The notes under the pieces were generated by a model. That model searched no databases and was not told the origin of the DNA. It worked only from the letters and a program-made list of their open reading frames with translations. Below are positions 56,907 to 64,000 of a stretch of DNA of 64,000 bases, piece by piece. Position 1 is the first letter of the stretch. Each line of letters starts with the position of its first letter. The translations under genes were made by a program, and so were the position numbers. The stretch is from Caenorhabditis remanei (taxonomy: Eukaryota; Nematoda; Chromadorea; Rhabditida; Rhabditidae): assembly GCF_010183535.1 (NCBI RefSeq), contig NC_071332.1, positions 1,798,001 through 1,862,000 on the forward strand, given 5' to 3'.

Positions 56907-57242
56907 AGTGGGCTAGATGAGTTGGAAGATTGGAAAGATAAGGGAGGGGAGGTTACGCGGGAATTTGAAAATAATGGGAGTGAATTGGAGAACAATTTTT
57001 TCGGAAAATTCACGCTTAAAAGTTTGCCAGCGCAAATAATTAATAAATTGTTCAAAAAAGGTTGCGCAGCAATCGCGCTCTATTGCGACCATGAAAAAAT
57101 TGTGGAAATCAGTAGTGAAAAAATCTGAGAATTCCATAATAAAAACGATACAAAACTATAACTACATTCGTGTACTCCTCGTGAACAAGTGTATTTTATT
57201 TGTTTGAATTTTCCCGAAAAATCAATAAAATATAGGTACAGT

Positions 57243-57608
57243 CCAGAGTTGCATGGAAGTGAAATTTTCTTATCCGGAAGTCGGAAGTCGGAAGTGAATT
57301 TCCTTATCCGGAAGTCGGAACTCGGAAGTGAAAAAACGCCCGGAAGTCGGAAGTCGGGAAGTCGGAATTAGATTTTTTCTCAAACTTTCAAAAACTCAAA
57401 GAGAAAAATCATGAAATTCGCGAAAATCAGTGGAAAAGTTAGTTTTTGGCTGAAGAACAGCCTATTTTCTGTCCTTTTAAACCATTTTTCCATGCAGTTT
57501 TGCGAAATGCACTTTTCGAAAATTCCACAGTTATGGAATGACGGAAGTCGGAAGTCGGAATGGAAAAAATGCCCGGAAGTCGGAAGTCGGAATTCCATGT
57601 AACTCTGG
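57243..57608. repeat. CGGAAGT-repeat element, copy 2
   Basis: Bounded by CCAGAGTTGCATGGAA and the near-complement TTCCATGTAACTCTGG. CGGAAGT arrays flank the same core as at 14105-14509 (TTTTTGGCTGAAGAACAGCC, TTCTGTCCTTTTAAACC). The rest of the interval 56907-57890 shows no gene. Confidence 0.8.
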
Positions 57609-57890
57609 TACAGTCACATGATCCCGTCACGGTGTATATCATTTTCCACTTATCAGTAGAGCGCGCTTTCGAATCGTATGTAACCTTTTCTGCAAAAACG
57701 CCAAAGAAAAACAAGTAATTCATTGAAAGAAAAAAAAACACGCTCGGGGGAAGAAATTAAAGAAATCAACATGATGGTGACAGCAAAAATCAGAGTTAGA
57801 AACCCGTAAATAATCGTAAATACTAATGGTTTTGTTTCGTACACGTCACGTTCGATTGCATTTTTTTGTTTCAAAAAAGAAGAGATGAAT

Positions 57891-60800
57891 TCAAATATTC
57901 TGAAAATGTCCACGAATTCCATCAGCGCTAGCCGTCGAATTGGGTCCCGAGCTGTTAAGAAGGTGTGATGTCTCGTCAGTCGACTCGTCCTCTCCACTCC
58001 GAATCGGTGGAAGTGGCGACGATGGGAACGAAGCGGGCATCGGGGAGCACGGCGTCAACGAGTCACAACCAGTCATCCGCGTCACTTCAGTACTATTTCT
58101 TCGCACTTGGATTCCGACCATCTGAAACTGTTCAAGTATTAAACAACCAGATCGTTGGGAGTGCTTACTTTCACACTTGCTGACCTTGTATCTTCCGAAT
58201 AGTTGCCATTTCCGTTTCCGTTCATTTTCTCGTTCGGCTTCAGGAATGTCATTTTGGTGGTACTGTAGGCGTCAGATGGGCGGCGGATAGATGACGATGG
58301 CATTCGGAGACACTTCATTTTGGTGGGAATGAAGACTCGGTGGAATTCCTGGAAAAGGAATGTGTAAGTTGGCAAATGCGCTCTGATGAGCTTTTGCAGA
58401 CTCTAAGTCCTAACAATGCAAATGCGCTTCATTGCTAAGTTCCACAGAGCGCGATTGCATAGCTTCATCGAAAAGTGTATATAGTTAGAACGCTTAAATT
58501 TCGAGGTTTTCGAATCTGTACTCAAGTCATGGACAGCATGAAAGCTGACCGAGAGGCTTGAACATTGAGCGAATTTGCAACTCGACCAGTTTTTATGCTG
58601 TTAGAATTTTGAAAACAGTTCTCAAAAGTGCAATGCAAGAGGATTCTAAATCTGGTTACAAAATTGGAAAACTGACCGAGTTACATCCATTTTTAGGTAA
58701 TGACAAATTACTGGAAAACCTAACTTTGCTGAAACTCGGTTAACTTTGATATCAACAGAATCTTTAGAACATCAGAATTTCATTTCTGTGACATCAAAAT
58801 TTATTCTCTTATAACTCGGCTCATTTCAACAACTTACAAATTTCGAATGCTGTTTCAGAATCCTCAATAACTTACATTTCTGAATTGTCCACTCATTGAG
58901 CAGTAGATGATGAACGAGCAGCATGAACCGCACAACGAGAACAAGTCCAAGATATCTCCCAAGTTGTTATAGATGTAAATTCGGAATTCCTCCGACAACA
59001 TTCCACTCAACACCGCCATGATTCCTTGCGGCAGCTCCGTCATCAACATCACCGCCACAATAGCCAACAACATATGAGTCGTCCGGTCCACTCGTTCTCC
59101 TCTCCCCCGTAAACTTCCATTCCTTCCGAGTTTCTCATTTCCGGGCACCGAGATGCTCAGTCTTTGACCGTTTCGTGTCGTTTGTGTCGGCGGTCGGTGC
59201 TGTGAGTTCTTGAGAAGACGTTGCCGATTCTCACGCACTTCACGTAAGATCCTGAGTAGGAGCCAGACGAAGAGGGAGAGAAGTGCACATGGTAACAGCT
59301 TGAAGACTAGACCGGAGATCCAATATGATAATCGGAAGACCTGGAAAGAAACGGAAATTGATATATTGCAGAGGATGATGTGATTTGGCTTGGTTTTTGG
59401 TACTCTCGTCACTTTTTGTTATTTTGATAATAAAAAGTGTCCTATGACTAATGAAAAGGGATTCTGAAACTGTTTTCAAATTTCTTACTGCGTCAAAATT
59501 GACGGAGTCATTAGTCACGGAGATTCAACATAAAGTATCTCCGTCTAATTTTGTGATAGCTAAATTTTAAAAACAGATTCAGAATCCTCACGCCTTCAAC
59601 TTTTTATTCATAATAAATTTCTTAGGCCGCAACATGCCCAGCGCAGAGTCTAGCAAACTCTTGTGTAAATTTGACTAAATATTCAGAATCCTCAAAAGTT
59701 TGCTTATTTAGACACGTCTAACATTGAATTTTTTGCAAAAGCGCCTCGCAAATTGATAGTGAGAGTGTATCTCAGTCCAATTTTGAGCTAGAAACATTCC
59801 AAAAACTAATTTAGAATTCTCATGACTTCAACTTTCGATTGATTACAAATTATTCAAAGCCTTGAAAAAAAATCAGGTCGCAGACTTCATTCTTTTTAAC
59901 CAAACTCGACTGGATATTCAGAATCCTCATGTTCTCAGCGTTTTGAGGATATTCATATTTGTGAAATTCAAAAAAGGTGGCCTTACTAACTAATCAATTT
60001 TTTAACTCTCTATCCAAATCTCGGCCAAATTCAGTTCTACAAACGTTTTAAAAGCAAATTTAGACACCTCAGAGCATTTCAGACCATGTACAGAAACATT
60101 TCAAAAAAAACTCACCAAACAACTATTCGCCTTGGCAATATCCGCTATCCCGGGCAGATAAGCCGGTGAGTTCCAAAACTTTGGATCCAAATCACTGCAA
60201 GTCTCATTCAACGGCTGCTCATTGATCTTATAATTCAAAAAGTTGGGCGCATTTAACACAGCCACCAGGGATACTGTAACAGCGACAGCGTAGTATGAAT
60301 GTCGCAGTGTCACCTGCATTCCGCCCATATTACCCCGACTTCGGAGGGTTATGTATCGAATTAGGGCGAGCATCACTGAAAAGAACTTTTTTGTTGAAAA
60401 TTTGGTACATAAGATTAACAAATAAAATACCAACCTGATAACCATACACTCGATGAATGTGCCACTAAACTCAGATGAGCATGCGCTATCAAAAACAGGG
60501 CCCACGAGTAGGACCAATGTTTGGGATGGCAAAATTTGAAAGCCACAAAGGAATAATGCGTAGTGTAGATCAAATTCGAGAATAACACTACAGTATCACA
60601 AGATGCCATCGCAGTGAGTATCATGTTGACGGGTGTTCGCATCGTCCGTCGCGTGAGTACGACGATGTTGCAAAAGTTGGCGATGGTGCCAAGTACGCAC
60701 AGGAAAATTGATAGATAGGCATGGATGGGATGGTAGAAATCGTATACTTTTCTGGAATCTTATATATTGTTTATTTTTGCAGATTCCGATAATTCAGAAA

Positions 60801-61234
60801 ATTCTAAGAAACTTTCAAATATATGCTAAAAATCGCTCTAATTCCCGTTTTCCTGATTCAAAATGAGCCTAGGCGGAAGTTTTTTTCCGTGTAGTCCTCT
60901 TGGACAAGATGTTTCGCTTTTTCCAACAATTTTCAGTAGTTTTTTTCTATTTTAAGCAAAAATCTTGTCCGGAGTACTACACAGAAAAATTGTACCACCA
61001 AAGCGTCAGGAAAACGGTAATAGTGGCGTTTAGAGCGATTTTCAGTAAGTTTCTTGAAATTTTCTGAAAATATGACTTCAGTCCTCCTAACAATACTTCC
61101 TTCTAAAGGCAACTAAATTATTCTGACGGGTGAATAAAAAACAGAAAAAACTTTAAAACTCACATAAAAATATCGTAGAAAAAACTCTTCTCCGGCAAAT
61201 GAAAGAGGACTGTTTTGCACTCGGTGAACTCCAT
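57891..61234 (-). CDS. Myosuppressin-receptor-like (DMSR) neuropeptide GPCR, complete, 507 aa
   Basis: Six exons, minus strand: 61234-61164, 60751-60435, 60375-60116, 59340-58876, 58348-58169 and 58121-57891. All phases agree. A short N-terminus (MEFTECKTVLFH) precedes TM1 (FLCVLGTIANFCNIVVL), then RTPVNMILTAMASCDTVVL in TM2, AHAHLSLVAHSSSVWLS in TM3, RYITLRS in ICL2 and LRHSYYAVAV in TM4. ECL2 carries NETCSDLD. TM6 (TTHMLLAIVAVMLMTELPQG) and TM7 (LFSLCGSCCSFIIYCSMSGQ) are the hallmark of the DMSR group. The C-tail of about 135 residues is Ser/Pro-rich and cytoplasmic. Family knowledge: DMSR receptors bind FMRFamide-like peptides and couple mainly to Gi/o. Which dmsr paralog this is cannot be settled here. 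A TATTTTCAG acceptor upstream of the ATG (near 61290) fits trans-splicing. Confidence 0.93.
58349..60115. repeat. Dispersed repeats in DMSR introns 3 and 4
   Basis: Non-exon parts of this interval (58349-58875 and 59341-60115) carry several diverged GAATCCTCA..CTTCA family copies (for example GATTCAGAATCCTCACGCC near 59577 and TTCAGAATCCTCATG near 59919), and GCGCTC words at 58378-58455. Exon 4 (59340-58876) lies between them. No further exon is suspected. Confidence 0.5.
60775..61092. repeat. Hairpin element (11272 family) in DMSR intron 1
   Basis: CAGATTCCGATAATTCAGAA, GAAAATCTAAGAAACTTTC-like arm, GCTAAAAATCGCTCTAA and GTGTAGTCCTCTTGGACAAG face GTCCGGAGTACTACACAG, TTTAGAGCGATTTTCAG and ATATGACTTCAGTCCTCCT at the right end. 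Shorter and more diverged than the 11272 copy. Confidence 0.7.
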
Positions 61235-64000
61235 TTCCGCGTTTTATTTTCTTCTCTTTCGCTACTTCTCTTCCTCTATTCGAACATCTGAAAATAGGAA
61301 AAAAATAAAATATTGAAGAGCGAAGAGCGATGATAAATGATTTCGATGCAAAACGAGGAGAGTCATTTGAAATGGATGAGAGAGATTTGTCAAGAAACAT
61401 TGATAGGGTGTTTTGTAAGAATTGTGTGTTCGTGCTTGCTCAAAACAATTGTGTCCCTGGAAAAATAAATGGTCGTTTCTTCACCTCGACGGTAATTATC
61501 CAGGGGCGTGTTGTGTATGTGTGTGTGCAAAAATAGCTTCCCTGTGTGACAAATTTCTTTTCAGAGCTCTAATTTGAAGAACACAAAGCACAAGTTTAGT
61601 TCAAAGAGGTTAAAGAGAGAGGGGGAGAGACGCAGAGAAGTCAGGTACTCTAGTTGTCTCTCTCTCTCGGCGCCTAAAACTTCAAAGGCGCGTATCTCGG
61701 AAATGTGATTAGCTATGAAAAAGTTGTCAACTACAAAAATCTAGAGCTATTCTCGGGCTATTTAGTCATAACAAAATTTTAATGTAAAATTTTAGTTCTG
61801 ACTTTGTAAAAAGGTGTCAAGGTTGGCCTATATTTCTCTAGCTTCTCAGTGTCAACCAATCTTTGAAGCCGCGTATCTCGGAAGCTTCAAAAGATATCAA
61901 AAATGTATAAACTACAAAAATGTAGAACTAGATTTGATCTACATAATTAATATAAATTTCAAGCAGTTGTACCAACAAGTGGTGGCCTAGAAAAAGCGAG
62001 AGAACGCCTAGAAAAAGCGAAAGAACGGTTGAATTTTCCCGCTTGTCTTTTAAGAAGCGTATCTCGGGAGCATGAAGAGTTATGAAAAAGTTGTCAACTA
62101 CAAAAATGAAGATCGAGGTTTAATCTATAACACCACCAAAAAATATTTATGATTGTACCAAAATATAGGGTCGTGACACTCTGTCAAAGACAACTTTCTT
62201 TAAAGTCTCAAAAACATTTCTCAAAAACCATATGACCTAGTTTTTTTAAAACATTTTTTAGTTTTTCAGCGAAAATGATGATTTTACATTGACAAGTATG
62301 CAAAATTAGAGTTTTGTATTAGAAAAAAGGGAAATTAAAATATTTGTCACATAACTAAAGTCATAACTCAAAAAACTCAAAAAAATGAACATTTCACGAT
62401 TTAACCACATCCATGCACTAAGTGGGCGGAGCCACGTGCGGCACAGTTATACAAGAGACAACAAGGGAACTCTGTCTATAATGATGATAAATGTTAGCTT
62501 CGTCACATATAAAGACATGCGATGGCTGTTTGAAAAACAAAAAATATATTTCAAAAAACCCTAACTAACTCAACTTCTCTCCCTCTCTTTTTTCACCTCA
62601 AAACACATACACATCTGCAATAAACTCTCACCCCTCTCGGCCGCCCCGAAGCTTCCTTTCCTAGTCGATCACTAAGAAGAAAGTGAGTGAGACACCCAAA
62701 ACAAGCATCCGCGTCCTTCCGTTCAGCTGTTTCTCTCTCAAAGTTGTTTTTTCTAGCTTTGAGTTTCAAAAAAAGTTATGGGATCTGGAAGAGGGGGGGG
62801 GGGCATAACTCTCAGACATAACCAAATTCCCGTGGGTGTCACCCCAATTACAGATAAATATGGAAAAGTTTCGAAAAAATACTTGTTATGTGTTTATGTG
62901 TCATGTGTTGATCCATGAGCCTAACATGTCAGGTGAGAGCACACCCATTTCCGGAGGAGAGGATAAAAAACCTCATTCCGGGGGAAGGAGGAGGGAGACA
63001 AGAAGTCTCATGTCAATTTAGGGGTAGGAGCATGAAATATCTAGGAATGAGGTATGTAACAAAATTGGAAATTGAAAAAGGAAGGAGAAAGGTTTTATGG
63101 GGTGTTTTATGTGTATAAATGAAAAAGTTTATGGGTAGATATGTAGCAATTAAGTAGAAAGTAGAGTAGTGCATAGAACATTTGGAGTCATGTGTCGTGA
63201 AAAAGGGAAAAAAAATCAGGGACCTGTGAAAACGGTACGGCCTATCGGTTCAGGAAGTTTGGGAATCCGGAAGAACAGTCCGGGTCGTTTTAGGATGCAA
63301 CATATATTGTTGGAAAACTGGGAAAACGCTGATTCAAAATATATAGTCAGTTTTGACCCTGAGGGCCTGGTATTCGAAATGAGGTCAAAGTTTGGACCGC
63401 AGGCAATTCATCCGATAGCTAAAATCTGCCTGTCAGCTTAGAGTTCAGTCGGGGAGCCCGTCTTCCGGAAATTTGAACAGTAGGTCCGCTTGGTAGCCCT
63501 AAGGTCCAGCCCATATTGAAAAGTGATCTAGACCTAGAGAGACCAGACATTTTTATCATGATGGTGAAATTCCGCCTGTTAGCCCGTACCTGTTTAGGAC
63601 ATTGGCTCAGCCTCAAGAGCTTAACGGCCTTTGAAAACTTTGGTACACTTTTTTGGCCAAAACCTTTGAAAAAAGTTTAACGGTTCAGACTCTAGGCGTT
63701 ACGGTTGAGTCGCTACTCAGCCTGCAGATCACAGCTGTTTAAAGTTCACCAAGACTCTCAAAAAAGTTTAAATTTCAAAAAGTTATAAAAAACCTCATTA
63801 TTAATATCAATTCGCGTATTACCCCGCGGAAAATTGGCTTCATAGAACGATCCCCCTTTTTCCACTAACAATTCAAAAACCATACCTTCACTATACACTT
63901 TAATGGAACTCTGTGTGACGGGGGGAAGACGAACAATTGGGTAGAAAAAAAGTTTGCAAAAGAATTGAAAAGGTCCGTGCGCAAAAGGATGTAAACACTG
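61235..64000. repeat. Right-edge region: hairpin repeats, no gene recognised
   Basis: Hairpin-family arms and cores lie at 61625-61750 (GAGACGCAGAGAAGTCAGGT ... TTGTCAACTACAAAAATC), 61840-61935 and 62035-62115. From 62116 on I see only low-complexity tracts (a G-run near 62793) and short open frames without splice partners. The stretch 63220-63500 has unusual balanced composition and words like GGTCCAGCCC but no identifiable gene. It may be upstream or intronic DNA of a gene beyond the edge. Confidence 0.5.

Noticed and set aside
57653..57997. 114-codon minus-strand frame with hydrophobic segments downstream of the DMSR gene
   Set aside because: It overlaps the last DMSR exon in another register and has no acceptor or initiating context; treated as a shadow and 3' flank.

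Overview
The window is nematode chromosomal DNA, very probably from a Caenorhabditis species. It is AT-rich. Introns are mostly short, with TTTTCAG-type acceptors and GTAAGT/GTGAGT donors. The gene families are typical of the genus: a major sperm protein (MSP) gene with its conserved promoter boxes, a Gly-X-Y cuticle collagen, a MIG-17-like ADAM protease, myosuppressin-receptor-like and FMRFamide-receptor-like GPCRs, and a tandem MATH-BTB (bath) cluster. From memory, mig-17 and a col gene are neighbours on C. elegans chromosome V, which the collagen/protease pair here would match. The heavy load of foldback repeats suggests a species other than C. elegans. I could not run a database search, so orthology calls rest on motifs, exon phases and recall.

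Layout, left to right. 0.6-1.4 kb (+): the last three exons of an SLC7/AAT amino-acid transporter. 1.6-4.9 kb (-): a ZIP (SLC39, LIV-1 type) transporter whose metal-ligand motifs are altered. 8.4-10.7 kb (-): a complete six-exon neuropeptide GPCR. 10.7-24.0 kb: 13 kb with no gene I can support, full of hairpin repeats. 24.0-25.6 kb (+): cuticle collagen, convergent with 25.7-28.7 kb (-), a nine-exon secreted ADAM protease. 28.7-32.6 kb: repeats and low complexity. 32.7-34.6 kb (+): a CAP-domain protein without a signal peptide. 35.5-49.0 kb: one 13,449-bp palindromic mobile element. 49.5-55.0 kb (+): four tandem MATH-BTB genes plus two remnants. 55.1-56.0 kb: a small terminal-inverted-repeat (TIR) element with a spliced gene-like unit inside. 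56.4-56.8 kb (-): MSP. 57.9-61.2 kb (-): a complete six-exon DMSR-family GPCR. 61.2-64 kb: repeats, no gene seen.

The most striking object is the palindromic element at 35515-48963. It is flanked by a perfect 9-bp target-site duplication (CAAAGCGAA) and both ends carry GGCAAATACTCATTTGC. Each arm is layered: a 636-bp outer TIR of CATTTGCTAT-like subrepeats; a nested ~1.4-kb palindrome with almost the same terminal motif; and a 1322-bp inner arm with spliced-exon-like modules. The centre is a 135/133-bp satellite (3.3 copies, then a 490-bp single-copy loop, then about 39.5 inverted copies). The spacer of the nested palindrome lies in the SAME orientation in both arms although everything around it is inverted, as if it had flipped. 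A 9-bp duplication with long TIRs points to a Mutator-like or foldback element; no transposase is visible, so it would be non-autonomous.

Functionally the genes are ordinary single units: membrane transport (AAT, ZIP), neuropeptide signalling (two GPCRs), extracellular matrix (collagen, ADAM protease), CUL-3 adaptor-like BATH proteins, and sperm motility (MSP). I see no operon; most genes have independent 5' regions, and several show a TTTCAG acceptor just upstream of the ATG that would suit SL trans-splicing.
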